From assembly GCF_000516985.1 (NCBI RefSeq), contig NW_006917093.1, positions 5,489,013 through 5,553,012 of the forward strand: a DNA stretch of 64,000 bases, written 5' to 3'. The position numbers were made by a program, and so were the translations under genes. Below, piece after piece: positions 10,697-23,762 of the stretch. How positions within the stretch are numbered: position 1 is the stretch's first letter; the number at the start of each line of letters is the position of its first letter. Origin of the DNA: Pestalotiopsis fici W106-1 (lineage: Eukaryota; Ascomycota; Sordariomycetes; Amphisphaeriales; Sporocadaceae). The notes under the pieces were generated by a model that was not told the DNA's origin, did no database searches, and saw nothing but the letters and a program-made list of their open reading frames with translations.

Positions 10697-12196
10697 ATGA
10701 TTTCCAAAGGCCTGAGCACCGCAGCAGCACTCTTGTTGCTCGCCAAGACCGCTCCTGCAGCCACGGCAGGAAGCAAGGTTGTAGCCAGAGCCGTTTGCAC
10801 GGATCCCCTCGTGCGGAAAGAATGGTAAGCCAAAAACCCAGTCACTTCAACAGCAAATTTTGCACATACACACCGGTCAGCGAAAGAGGGAAAGAATGAG
10901 GACTAACGAAAAGAGTCCCTTGATTCAGGAGATATTTGTCACAGGATGAGCAATTCGATTACCTCGACGCGGTCAAGTGCATGATGTCGACGCCAGGGAG
11001 GACGTCGAGTCTGTACTCTGGTGTCGTCTCCGCCTATGACGACTACCAAGCCCTTCACATTGCCATGACGGAGCACATACATTTCAACGTGCGTACATCT
11101 AGTGATGGATTCAACATTCAGCCTAATAGTACTTTTCGACTGATCTCAGTTAACTAGGGTCCATTCCTCCCTTGGCATCGTGGCTTCCTGGCTATCTGGG
11201 AAGCAGATCTCCGGGCTACCTGCGGCTACACCGGCGCTCAACCGTTCGTACCCATTACTGCCCTATAAGAGCTGAATGGTCGTCTTGGACAATGAAATAT
11301 TCTGACAACATATGATAGATATTGGGACTGGACACTTGACGTCGTGAACGAGGAGGGCTGGGCAGCGTCGCCCATTTTTGACAACGTGTACGGCTTTGGC
11401 GGCAACGGAGCCTACATTGAGGATGTGAGCAATCTGACGCAGACGTCGGCCGTCGACGACCTGCCGGGTCGTACCGGCGGTGACTGTATCGTCACGGGGC
11501 CCTTTGCCAATCTCACCGTGTCCATGGGCCCAGGCAACAGTACGACCAGTACGCCGCACTGCCTGCGGCGCGACTTTACGCCGTGGCTCGCGACGCAGAC
11601 TCTCAACAGAACACTCGCAAATTGGCAGCTCGACGCCGATGAGTTTGCCGTTTACGACCGCCGGGTACAGGCGCTCGACTTGACCCTTTCCGGAATCACC
11701 ACTCATGGCGGTGGACATTTCGGGGTGGGTGGTATGGTCGGTGAGGTACGAACTGCTTGTCCCAGACGTCAAGCCCTCCCACTCTTCTCTGCGGGTGATT
11801 GAAACGTTGCTGACTCAAGATACTACTGTTGCCGCAGATGTCTGATATGTACTCTTCGCCAGGCGATCCATTGTTCTGGCTGCACCATGGGAAATTGGAC
11901 CAGGAGTGGAACAAGTGGCAGCGGCTCGGTGAGTGCCCTCCCCCTTCTGCCTGGAGGCTGAATGCCTACATGAAGTTGGCAATGTGACTTACCTCATCGT
12001 AGACTGGCCCAACCGCTTGACGGATATTGGAGGGCCAGACGCAATGTGGGCGTATCCGTACAATTTTTTCGGCGACATCCCGTACGTGAATATCACTCTG
12101 GCCTACCAACTTGCTTATGGGGAGCTCGGTGCAACGTTGAATGTAGGCGAAGTGATGGATCCTGAAGCCGGGGCATTGTGTTATACGTACGAGTAG
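10697..12196 (+). CDS. Secreted tyrosinase (type-3 copper monophenol oxidase)
   Basis: Six exons: 10697-10824, 10929-11088, 11158-11243, 11319-11745, 11838-11928 and 12003-12196, giving 361 residues. Tyrosinases hydroxylate monophenols and oxidise catechols to quinones, feeding melanin-type pigments. A hydrophobic N-terminal signal peptide (LSTAAALLLLAKTAPAATA) is followed by RKEWRYLSQDE. CuA ligands are His86, His94 and His103 (IHFNGPFLPWHR); CuB ligands are His254 and His258 (HGGGHF) and His283 (GDPLFWLHH). YWDWT, conserved between the two copper sites, is restored exactly by the exon 3/4 junction. There are many N-x-S/T sites, as expected for a secreted protein. The C-terminus is short and lacks the long cleavable domain of the mushroom/Neurospora latent enzymes, which fits the short secreted subgroup. 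No other pigment gene is adjacent. Confidence 0.93.
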
Positions 12197-13553
12197 ACAA
12201 TTGTCGTCTGAAAGGCATACCATTTGAATTTGGGTATCTGGTCATGCATGTACGCAGTGTTGGGCTCCGGGGCTCTACAGCAATCCCCGGGCCACTTTCA
12301 TGATGCTTCCTTCAACCAATATATGCTAACGAAAGAGGAAAAGACCGACAGTAATATAAATGGCTTCTTTTTTCTAAGCATCATGGAATATATAGAGTAG
12401 TATTTTTTTTATTTACTTTTGTGCAAAAAAAAAAAAAAAAGTCCCCGCACAGCTCAGGTGTCAAAAGTCAAAATCCAAAGATTGAATGGCGTCTCACCAT
12501 CCCAGGCTGCTAAGCGAATTGTAAACCTACGGCCCAGAGCCTATATGTATAAGAGTAAGTAATGTCAAACCTAGCAGTGATAACCGAGCACCCGTCTCAT
12601 CACATCCTGAACACTTCAGTGGAATGTAACGCTCTGCACACGCGTATGACCAATTATCATACATTTCGCTAGTTTTATCCACGATTTTCTAAAGATTTTT
12701 TCTCCCTACTGACGTCCTTTCTGAATGCTGGGTCGTCACTCCAGCACGTTTTGACCTCCTCTCACTGGCGAATGTCCCAAACATCATAATCGTTTGCTCG
12801 TTATCATTGTTCTTCTCGTGGCCTCTTGTTTTTGCAAGCGACAATGTTGCTTCGTCCTGTTGCGTATTTTCCTTGCCTTTGTGGCGGCGATGATGGTTTG
12901 TTTGAACGCGTGTTTGTGCTTTGCAAATCCTTTCCTTGGCGGGCGTCAATGATGTCTTAGCACGCTGGAGGCTGCTGAGACATAACATCGCGCAATTAGA
13001 CGTTCTACTCGCCGCGACTCGCTACTGCGGGGTTCAAGTGAGGGGGCAAGAGGGGGGTTCTTGGTCAGTTCGTGGCTGATTGAGACTTTTGGCGAACCCC
13101 TCAATTGAACCCCTCAAATAACCCGCCAGTTTTGAGTCGACCATCTCGCTCCCGAAGCTCTTTGTTTTGCTTTTTTCTTCATCTTTCCATCTTCAAGCGC
13201 AGTGCTCAGACCTCTATGCCAAAATTTGTGCATGCGATGCCACAATCACACCATTGGCAAGCGCGGAACCGATGATGCATTGTTGATTGGGATACGATAC
13301 CCAAATATACACCAAACAGTATCGAGCATAACTTCTGCACGACTTGATCGGATCCAAAGCCATCGTTTGGAGTCTGTATCCGAGCGCCAAATTCAGGGTC
13401 GTCTAGACTGGACTTTTCTCTATATCAACAGGGTATCTCATCTGCAAAAAATAAGACAGGATATCGTTCACGCAAAACACTGCGTGGCCCTTCGAAAAGC
13501 GAGGAATGAATATCTCTTTGATGACTGGAATTGGAATACTACAGAGCCGCGCC
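12197..13553. other. Convergent intergenic region, tyrosinase / AmdX-like gene
   Basis: 1.36 kb between two convergent 3' ends, so mostly UTR and spacer. It contains a 16-base A run (12425-12440). A 145-codon plus-strand frame ending at 13639 overlaps the last exon of the minus-strand AmdX-like gene and looks like a shadow. Confidence 0.5.
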
Positions 13554-16500
13554 TTAATCAGAAGAGACTACTGATTTTTCGGCACGAGCTCGCATGTGAT
13601 TGGCATGGGTTTCGAGGCAGCGTGCCATCAGGTGGGTGACTAGTGGTTTCCATGTTAGCCATATTGACGGTTAAGGAGGATTTCACCGCGAAACAGAAGT
13701 TGAGTGAAAATCTTGACATAAAACTTACCTGGCCAGACAGCAGATTTATCCATCATATATGCCGTCAAGCGCAGAATCTTGGCAGCAAGCCCACTGTGGT
13801 CATCCATCTGGAGCCGGGCGTCGATTCCCGTGGCCATAGTCCCGCTGGCGCTCACTAGCTCCAAGCTCATTTTCATCTCAGCGCTACTGATGACTTCCTG
13901 GATTTTGCCGAGAAGCTTGACATCCTCTTCCTCGAGGAGCATAATTGCTGGGACCTGGGTAAGGTCGACTTCGTCTTGGCCGAGGACTCCAAGATATCGA
14001 CCCACGCGATCTTGCAGCGTTGCCACCCACTCAGCCAGAACTTGGGCGCAATCAAATGCGCACAAAGCCGATTGCATGGGCAATTCTCTACTGGTAAAAT
14101 CGGCAAAAGTCACACCGAGTTTGTCGGCCATGGAAAGCGAATCGGCTGCGTAGAATGCTGCCTTACGTAGGTGCTTCTCCCGTCTAGACGTTACCCGGCT
14201 AGATCCTGGCTGCACTATGGCTGCTGACACGAATTTGGACGAGGCGAACTCTGGAGACGATGATTGTGTTGGCGGGGACTCCACAAAGACTGAGCTGGCT
14301 GCCGAAGCGTCAGAAGGGTCCGTTGATGATTCCGCATTCGAAGCTGGTGAATGCTCCGCATGTTGTATTATCTCCGACCCCCGGGACAGCTCATCAGCTA
14401 GGCCGTCCCAGTCACGTTGCCAAAACTTTTCCTTCGAGCGCGACAAATTTACAAATAGTCTAACATATGCGAGATCCAGGAGGGGTATAGAATCAGCGGA
14501 CAGAGGTCCCATGCCAAAGGGATTTGGTCGTTCTAGACTATGATGAGGATTGCTTGCCCATGCGGCTTGCCACGCTTTGAGTGCGGGCTCAATGTGGCGA
14601 TGCATCTTCTCCGTTTCCTCATTGGTCCAGACTTTGTTATGGTGGCGCTGTCGAGTTTCCCATATATAATTGTGCAAGGCATTGATCAAGACCAGACAGC
14701 CAAAGGTGGAAGGTCGCAGCTCACTTTTGGGCAGATCGCTGAGACTGACAGATGATCCGAAAGGTTGATGAACATTGGTCATGGCTATCTTCTGTTGCTT
14801 ATCATTGGCGCGCAGGAGCTCACCGAGAGCATCGTGAAAAGACATGCGGTTGTGACCGGCCGCACGAACGCCGCCTTTGAGCTGGAAGGCAGCTGTACTT
14901 TCCGCTGCAAAGAACTCTTCGTCACAGGGCAAGTCCAGTAGAATTTCGGAATTCGTCAGGGCTGGTTGGTGGTTGTAAGCAGAAACCAGCAAGCTAGAGA
15001 GGATAAAGATGGTATAAAGGGTGCGCTTTCTCTCCTCCTTCGTCTTCCACTTGAGCCATTCGGCGTGATCCTCGGACTCAATTCTGATCCCACTCCAGTT
15101 TCCTTCGGCATCGTTGATCTGGGGATCATGGTTGTCCGGGGTGTCCAACTTCAGACAAGCCGCATCAGCTAGGCTAACAAGGGCAGCACAGTGCGTTGAA
15201 GCAATATCACTAGCCGTCTTGTCACCACAATTGTGCCCATAGATCACGTTCAGGAGCATGGCCTGCACGAGCCAGAGCGGAGTGTGCAACGAGGATTCCG
15301 AAGAGCCGTGATCTGACATGGGCGTTCGGCGAAAATCGGCCTTTCGTACATCTGCTTTGCGACGTTCCTCTAGATAAAGCTGTATCATCTTCTTGGCCAT
15401 TTCGAATAGTTCCTTGGATTGAGACAGGTCGTGTTCATAGAGCGCGCCAATAGCTGCCATGGACAGCATTAGGCACCCACTACCACCCACAGGGCTGACC
15501 TTGGAATTTGATGATTTGGTTGGCGTGTCGAATGAGAGGGTCGGAACATGCAGAAACGGTAAATGAGGGTGGAAAAAACGAAGATAAGAGGCAACGTATC
15601 GTTGCAAATCATGAGTGCTGGGCAAATTCTTAGCATGCTCCGGGATATTCTCTCCATTTGGCTGATTCTGGGGGGACATCGGAGAATTTGGCGTAGGGAA
15701 GGAATATTTGCGCCCACCAAACAGTGGAGCGCATTGCGAGAGGGCACTCACGATTGCGGCCCTGGTTGTATCTGTAACGGTAGAAACAGGGGAATGTCCA
15801 TGATGGCCACCAAGCGACGTAGGAGTCTCGGGGCCAGTTCCAAAGCTGTTCAGAGCTTGGTTCAAATTCTGCGTGTTCAGCCCAGGCATGCCGGATGGGC
15901 TCAGGGAGCTCATGGATGGCGGTGGCGTCGAAAAGTACACATTGTCCATGGCCTTCTGGGCGGCCGCCGGTTGGGGAGACACTGGAGCACCTGTCAGGAG
16001 ATCGGGAAAGACCGAGGGGCTAAGGTCCAGGAATGGATTGCTCATGGTCGTGGGCGGTCCCATGATGGCAGGTTGCCACATTGAACTGGTCACAGCGGTT
16101 GCTCCTGGGTGGTTGGACCCGTCGACCATGACATCACTGATGCCACTCTGGCTTGTTGTGCTCATGGCTGAAGGTGAGTTGCTCTCTACAGCATTCTCGT
16201 TTGGGTTGTTAAAGGACATGTTCTGCTCGAAACCTGTCAACCAGTCAAAATTGTCGTCCAAGTGCTGGCTACCAGCCACGTCATTCATGCTGGTACCAAA
16301 GGGGGACATTGGATCAAGGGCCATGGAATGAGGCGACTCGCTGTAGTGAAGCGCATTCGGGTTGATAGTAGTGCCGCCGGGTTGTCCAAAGAGAAGATTC
16401 TCAAAGTCAAAATCGGGCTGGCCGAAGCCCATGGGCGGAGCAGTGCGCAGGCCTGCGCCAAAGTCCAGATTGTTAATACCGTGAGTGTCCAGTTTGGGAA

Positions 16501-17300
16501 GTCCGTGGTTTATGCCGCGCTGGCCCATAACAGAAGACATACCGCCAAAGGTGTGGTCCAGATTGTGGATTGGTAAGCCGATAAGGCTGGCATGGCGGTT
16601 GTGCGAGGGCTGACCATGGCCTCTCGCAACCTGAGCGTTTGCAGCTGCAATCATCTGCATGGCAGTATTATCGACATGACTGATTGTGTTGGCCCTCGGC
16701 CTCATGGAGGCGGCGGCACTGGCGGCGGCAGCAGCGGAGGCATTAGCATTCGCGACACTGTTCTGCCGAGCCCGGCTTTTGGCTGGAGCAGTACTGCTTG
16801 TGCTTTCACGACGGTTTCTCGGTCGAGACGATGGGGTCGTGGTCTGGTGCAACTTCTGCTGGTGTCGCAGGAGCAAATCTCGTCTGGCGAAGCATCTCGA
16901 GCATTCCGGACACTCGAATGGCTTCTCTTTGGTGTGCGATCTCTCGTGCCGTTTCAGATGTTCCAATCGGGCAAACGAGCGCTGACAAGTCGCGCAAACA
17001 TGAGGCCGAGGCTTGTCAGTCTTGGGCGGCGGGAATGTTGGCGGCGCCTTCGTGGTATTTACCGTAATGGTTGACGCTTCACGAATTGAAAAATTAGTCA
17101 AGTATACGCAAGAAACGACTTGTATAACTGGTGAGGCTACGACAAACTACTCCCCTCCTTGACGGCGGTGGCGATGGGAGGCCAGAGGATAGAGTGGAAG
17201 AGGGGCACTCGAGATAGGTAGATAGGTTCAGCGTACCCGTTTCATCTTTGGCAGCGGCATTGGGCGCGGCAACAGCAGCAGGAGGAGAAGAATTGGACAT
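13554..17300 (-). CDS. amdX: AmdX-like C2H2 zinc-finger transcription factor
   Basis: Three exons on the minus strand: 17237-17300, 13729-17076 and 13554-13639, giving 1165 residues. Two adjacent N-terminal C2H2 fingers (about residues 47-100: C-x2-C...H-x3-H with [14 protein letters not shown], then C-x2-C with [13 protein letters not shown]) follow the conserved [17 protein letters not shown] leader. Then comes an Ala-rich and Pro/Ser/Met-rich low-complexity region, and a C-terminal fungal transcription-factor homology domain from about residue 500 ([20 protein letters not shown] onward). This layout and size match Aspergillus nidulans AmdX, a regulator of acetamidase (amdS), and relatives. 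The first intron is supported by restoration of [10 protein letters not shown]. The last exon supplies [14 protein letters not shown], a plausible conserved tail, instead of running into the intron. Nuclear. The orthology, and so the symbol, is inferred from architecture. Confidence 0.88.
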
Positions 17301-20035
17301 GACTGCCGAGAGAGAGGGAATAAGGATCACAACTTCGACCGAGATCTTCTTGAGAGCAAGGCGCTGGGGCGAAGTTGCGAAAGAGAGTAGGTCAAAAAGG
17401 CGTCAAATTCAGGGTCGTGGCGGGCAGTTGCTGGCTAGATAGTTTGAAGTGGGATGGCGGGCGGGCGGTGGGCTGTTACAAGCAGTATGATGTTTGGTGG
17501 GGGAGTTGGAAGTTGGCGGGCAGCGAGCGCACACCAAACGGTCGACAGACAGGCGGGCTTATTGGAGGGGCGTCGGCGGAATCGGCAGCTAGGGGAGAGG
17601 CAGAGGAGAGCGCGTCGTCGTCGTCGTGGCTAATGGCTGCGTTCGCATGCTATTGTTCAACCGAATTGACAATACGAATTTTGTTGTCTCTCAATCTCTT
17701 TTTCCCAAATCGAATAGGGGAATATGGAAAAAAAAAATAAGTTTACTATGTCAAGAAGATACTTTTCTAATTGCTTTGACAGGCAAAAGAGTTGTGTTGG
17801 AATTGCAAAGAGCAGGTAGTTCAATTCGAGCTAGGACACGAGACAGTTGCTCTCCATTGGCGCTCCTTGCTACGCTACCGCGGGGTCAGTGTGAAGCACA
17901 GTGCAGAGGACGGACTGCCGTTACCTGTGAGTGGACTGGAAATCAGCTAAATGATCAAGTGACGCTCTGGGCGCAACCACGAGCCTCTGTACACTCTACT
18001 TTGAATCCAACAATGGGCAGTCAGCGCTCGAGGCCCTGTCGAACGCAAGGTAGCCGGCTGGAGCTGGGCCGGGGTTGATTAGTGGCCGCCCAAAGGGACG
18101 ACGTCGTTCAGGGATACCGAGTTTCCACTATATCGTAATAGGGCAGCGTAATTAGGTACCTAATGTCTATAATGTGCTGTTACCTACCTACTTTACCATG
18201 CATTTGATACTTGCATGTATGTGGGCAGTTAAATGGCGCCCCAAAGGGCCAAGAGTTATTCCGTCTTGGTCCTTTTCTCTCCCTCGGCTGATGTGAGTCA
18301 TGCTGCCCGGACCAAACGCACATCAATTGATAGCCATGACAAGCCGAAAGACGGCCTATATACAGCCCAGTTTGTATCTGATTCAGGAGAAATTAATCGG
18401 CTGCCCGAGTATCGATGGATGCCTCTACTATCCTTATGGTGAATATACAATAAACGCTGAGCCAGAGACCATCCAAGCTCCATTGGACTGGCCGGCCAAC
18501 TCGGGGCTCACTACAAGAAGACGGCTATGATGGAAACCTTGCTTGGCCTCTAAACGCCGCGGGCTGAGGTTTGCCCGGCCATCATACTATCGTACATGGG
18601 ATTCCTGTTGGCCGCAGGGATTTTGCTCGCGTACTCGATACTTGGTCTGCCCGTACCCTTGATTCTCCCAACACTAGTCTGTTCATCTTCGCCTCAAGCG
18701 AACTAAGTTTCGACCTGTTTCCCATACAGTTTCTGCATGCTAGTGTAGAGTGCCGTTCGGCCTCATTGCCGCAAAGTCGCTCTGTTTCTAATAAGCATGG
18801 AACATATTCGACAGTAGGCCGATTCGAAGAAAGTAAGTAGATAATGTAATGTAGTAGATAGGCTGGCTGAGTGCATGCTCAAAATTGCCTAGCACTTGCA
18901 CATAACATTTCACAGGCATACATATGCAAATTGGCTGCTTCGCTTGTTGGTCCTAAGTGATGTATGTTTGAACTGACACCTTTATCGAGCTGAATCTATT
19001 TAATTACTGATTATGTCTACCCACCTACACCCGCACTTCAGATACCTACATATGTTTCAACCACCAGTCGGCTACACAATGCGTGCGTATCCATGTCGAC
19101 CTTTTAAAGTAATTATCTAAAGGGTGTGATTCCACACCTCTTCTTGCTTCACTCAGTGCGTATCATTGATTCACGCTGCTGCCTCCATTGATGCCGTAAC
19201 ATAATAATGGCCAGACTCGACGATCCGATCCGCCCGTCACCCAGCATGGCTGTGCGACCGGTTTTAGTTTACTAGGTAGGGCGAATTATCCACTTTCTCA
19301 AGGGAAATTCGTCACTTTTCGCTACTAAACTCGTATATCTTCTCCGTGAATTATTACTGGTACTAAGTGACAAGATTTATGCCTTACTGATGAATGATTA
19401 AGTGAGAATGACTGACCTGCCGGGATTTTCCCGTACACAAACTACTTTTGCAGGCGCCCTACTGTGTAGAATCACTTGCTCGTACACTCAGTTTAGAAGT
19501 CACCACTTAATTATGCCCAACGCCACAATGCGATGAATGAGCTTAGCATGCGTCGACGGAGCCATCGGCCAATCGCCGGCATCCGACGCCGAATACCCTC
19601 CCTAAGGTAGATCAGGACCCTGCTTGGAGGGGCAGGCATGGGAGGCACCTGACTGGTTGGCAGGCCTGTTGCACTGTGCCGCTTGTGAATCGACCGATAC
19701 TAGCGTGCTGCAGGCACCTTTCATCGTGTGCCCTTGGGGGTACTACTCAAAGCTGGGCGGTCTTGTCTTGGCCCATGGATCCGCTGTCGTCAGCCTGCTC
19801 CAGGTGCCTCCCATGTCTGTCTGTCCACCCACTGTTATTGATGTGGTGTCGTGTAGGTAGAGGTAGTGAGGGTTTGTACAGTATCAAACTGACTGTATCA
19901 TGGTCATTCCCGGTACCTACCAGCACCTGGAAGCTGGCTGAGCCATGTGCGTTGGGAACAACGTGTTGCTGACCTATCCGACTAGCTGATGTTGGTCCGG
20001 TAAAAGTGCGTTCCCGCACATACCGTTCACGACAG

Positions 20036-20086
20036 ACACACACACACGCACACACACACCCTGCCTGCCTGCCTGCCTGCCTGCCT
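20036..20086. repeat. Compound microsatellite (CA)n-(CCTG)n
   Basis: About 24 bp of CA/CG-interrupted dinucleotide repeat runs directly into about 27 bp of CCTG tetranucleotide repeat. Typical replication-slippage repeat, useful as a polymorphic marker. Confidence 0.9.
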
Positions 20087-20930
20087 ACATCATACACGAC
20101 AAATACACATACACATAGCCCATCATACCTATATCAATCGGGCTCAAGAAAAAAAAGGGAAGAATTAGTCGGCACGAAAGCTAGCCCCCCTTCTGCATTG
20201 AAGGCATTGCGAGGTCGATGCTGATTGCTTCATCTCACTTCCCGGCCCTGTCTATTGCCCTCTTAGCGCCTGCAGCCAACATGCACTCGGGAGCCCTCGC
20301 TCTCTGCGTGCTCGTTTCACCACACCACCCTTTCCCACCCACCTGCAGATTCATCCACCCTGGTCCTCCGGCCGTTTTCTCCCCAAACGTACCATTCTGC
20401 ATCTGCTCCGTGTATAGCAGACGATATTATTAACAATGCCAATCTAGAATTCATATCCAGCTCCCCATCGCTACTGCGTGCTATGTAGTAACCAGCTAGC
20501 CGGCATGCCTCCGGCCAACTCGTACTCGTCCAGAGACAAAGTCTCCATTGTCAGATGAGTTACCAGATCTGACCAGCAACTTCAAAGACATGTGCAAAGA
20601 AGTAAGTACACATGAACGACCTACCATGCCAGTTGATTATTTTTCATACAAGGGCTAGGACGGGCTGGCATTGCCATGCATGGCGCTATCGCGCTATTCC
20701 CTGGCCTATTCCACAACCACACTTCAGCTAGACGATCCTCCTGTCCATCACCCAAGAGTCATACCTTTTTGTAACAAGCTGGACAAGCGGACAGATCAGG
20801 CACCTCGATGCGCTCGCTGCATTCATCTCCCCCAACTCCACTGTCAAAGCGGCTGGCAGCTGGCTTGCTATCAATAGCCGCCGGGACCTCGAGGTGTTGC
20901 TGGTTATACCTTCCTACGTATGAGCTCGCC

Positions 20931-20948
20931 TATGTATGTATGTATGTA
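20931..20948. repeat. (TATG)n microsatellite
   Basis: Four to five tandem TATG units, next to further TATG-like copies near 20955. Confidence 0.75.
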
Positions 20949-23727
20949 AGTAGATATGTATTGGCGATGGTCAGCGGGTCAGTCCTACATTGGCCTGCCA
21001 AGTAGACGCGACTATCCACCGTTCGACCCGCTTCCACTGGACCGCAGTATATATTTCCCTTCATTCTACAAGAACTATGATTGGGCATCTAGGTCGAGCG
21101 AATTATTTACACCGACCCGGCCAGAATTTCAGGGCAACATCTTCAGAGACGATCACTGAGCACCAAGTTTGCCCTGATTGTGCTCACACATAGTGCAGCC
21201 TCATACGGGAGCGTCTCCATTCTGCGGAGTTAACACCCAACTTTGGAACGATCATTTCTCTGGGGTAAGTGCTCCAAACGTGCGCAGGCGGATGCTAGCA
21301 TTTGACAAAACTTGATAGACTTTCCGCACCAACAATAGATACAATCATACATGTTGCACCAGTGATTATACAAGCAGACCGCTCATGTATAAATCACTAG
21401 CACGCAAGACACAAGAAAAAGTCTTACCTATCGTTGCCCAACCAGAATGACTAGCTCTTGTCGTAGATGAGCTATTTATAAGAATGCCGATAAGTTTTGT
21501 GCTAGGCCTACCGAATCTGGATGGCGAGGCACTACGATGCCACCAAGGCGCGCAAAACACAACGCTCCTAAGCTCGCAGGAACTGTTCTCGCCGCTCGGC
21601 AGGAATTGCATGCTAGTACGCTACCAGACTGGCGGCTTCATCTTGATGCTGATTCAGAGGTGACGCCGCGTTGGTGGATCCTCATGAATAGGCTCTGACT
21701 GCTGGGGGCCGATTCCCATGCAACAAGGCTTCCTGCGAGTCACAGGCAACCCAAATCCCATGTTCATAAATCAAGAAGCCAATCGCCGGTCGCGGAAGCA
21801 CTTCTACGACCAGGGCATCGTGTTGGAACACAAGCGACTGCTTGTGCCAACACAGGGCTTTTTTACTGGGTAGTAACACGACAATTGTACAATATGACGA
21901 AGCATCTTCCTTCTACCACACGTACAAAAACCTGGTGCACTCAAAGCCAATAATAATGAACGGAAAGGTTCGTTTTGGAATTTCAGCTTACCAAACTTTT
22001 CAAATTGCACTCATGCAACGCACAAAGTTTTCTGACCATTGAGTTCTGCTTAGATATTACGCCCAAGGAGCCAAGAGCAGCTGGAGCCTCGAATGGAAAG
22101 TAGCCATCGGCTTCCTTTGACCGAAATCTGTGGCCGAAGCTTAGGGCAGCAATGGGTCTTAGCAATATGGGGTATCAACGGCTTAACCCATACGAGAACC
22201 CTGTCCGAGCACAGACTGCCGCACTGCTCACACTGGCTAGACCTGGGCAGCCAAACTGGAGCACACAGGGCCAGGTCTGCGAGTAGAGCGTAACTGTGCC
22301 AGCAACATGCATCGTGGATGGAGGTCCTTTTTGGCCTGCTGACAGCTATCGTCATTGCATCTCAGCCGGCCCTCTCGATGCCTGCAGAAGTCGGATTCGC
22401 TGCCGCCTTCGAGCATACGGCCGCGCATATGCCGCCCACCATGTCGAACCCACCAGGCATGAAGTCATTGGACGAATTGAGCCCATTGGATTGTCACGGG
22501 CGAGCACGGCTGCGATCGAACGCACCAAGAAGCGTTATAACTGTAGCCGTACTAAGGTGATTATGCATTTCCTAAACTCTGCGAAGAATACCAAACTGCG
22601 AGTTTGCCAATTCCCTCGGCCAGTCATATGACATACCATAGCATTAAACACACAGCCACGAGGACCAGCTTATTACAAGTTGACAAGCACTGACCTCTTG
22701 TTTATTGAGCTACCAGCCTGTGGCCCTGCAATGGTGCCCACTGTCCATCAACGAATCGTCTGAAGTTAATATTAAAAGGCTGGCTTCGAGATCGGCCAAA
22801 AGTTGCGGGTCTTGTATACTAGTTTAAGCACACAACGAGGCAAATACGGACACGATCCGCGCTTCCGAGCGTCGTCAGACGTGCCAGACAGAGTATCGCT
22901 AGTCTCATCACCACAACAATGACTTTGTCATCATCAAAGTCTGGGGGAATTTGGAGACATGAATGCGGACACTTTTGAGCTTCATTCTAGCCCACACATT
23001 GACGCAGACCCTGCAAGCCGAGAATTGGAGTTCGTCGCCAATAATGTCGTTGCAACGAATAAGGGGCGGGGATTTCCCTCATCCCAGGTCATAAAAGCTG
23101 TGCCTACGAGGTGCGTGCAGTCTGCTCGACCAGCAGCAATACTATTCCCGGCCCTTGCCCACCATGTGTTGCGAGCTCGGGTTTCTCCAAATCTCCGATA
23201 TTTGATTTTGGCCTGTCAGCTTCCCCGTCAGAGGCCCGGGAACTCTATTAGGTCCAACCTAGACTTGGTAATCTGGGGAAGGCTCCAGGGTCCAAGCTGG
23301 GGTAAGCTTGGAAGAAGAGGAAGAACGAGAAGACAAAGAAGGGGACGTGAATGGTCTTCTTAGCCTCTGGATCTTTGCTGCTGCTATTAGACACGCCTCT
23401 GATTTAGTACTGCCTAGAGACGCACAAGATTTCCTGATCAGATGGATATATCAAAGGACTAATAATTTGTTTTTTGAGAGTGGGTGCAATTCTCCGCATC
23501 CAATTGCCCAACATGACGACCAAATTAATTCTGGGGAGCTTTCTTCCCCCCCAAAAAGCTACCCCAAATGTCAATTGGGCCATCATTTACACGGCCAATT
23601 CGGGGCGACATATACCGTGCCTAGGGTCAGCGAACCTTGCCGACTTTGATGGGGAGCAACATCCTTGCCCTCTTTGATCTGCTACGCAATTCTGGGGAAG
23701 ACTCCTGTTCAGACTTTATTTCGAATA

Positions 23728-23762
23728 TGAGGCTTGAGGCATGAGGCTTGAGGTTTGAGGCT
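23728..23762. repeat. Minisatellite, 5 x 7 bp (TGAGGCT)
   Basis: Five head-to-tail heptamers: TGAGGCT, TGAGGCA, TGAGGCT, TGAGGTT, TGAGGCT. Only single-base differences separate the units. Confidence 0.9.

Noticed and set aside
13202..13639. 145-codon + strand frame near the AmdX-like 3' end
   Set aside because: It overlaps the last exon (13554-13639) of the minus-strand gene, whose splicing is well supported, and the peptide looks random.
15563..17074. Long + strand frames (up to 173 codons) opposite the AmdX-like gene
   Set aside because: Antisense to conserved zinc-finger and low-complexity coding sequence; they show no independent coding signs.
20036..20086. CRISPR-like or telomere-like array
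   Set aside because: It is a plain CA/CCTG microsatellite with no spacers and no TTAGGG units; the window otherwise has no telomeric or CRISPR repeats.
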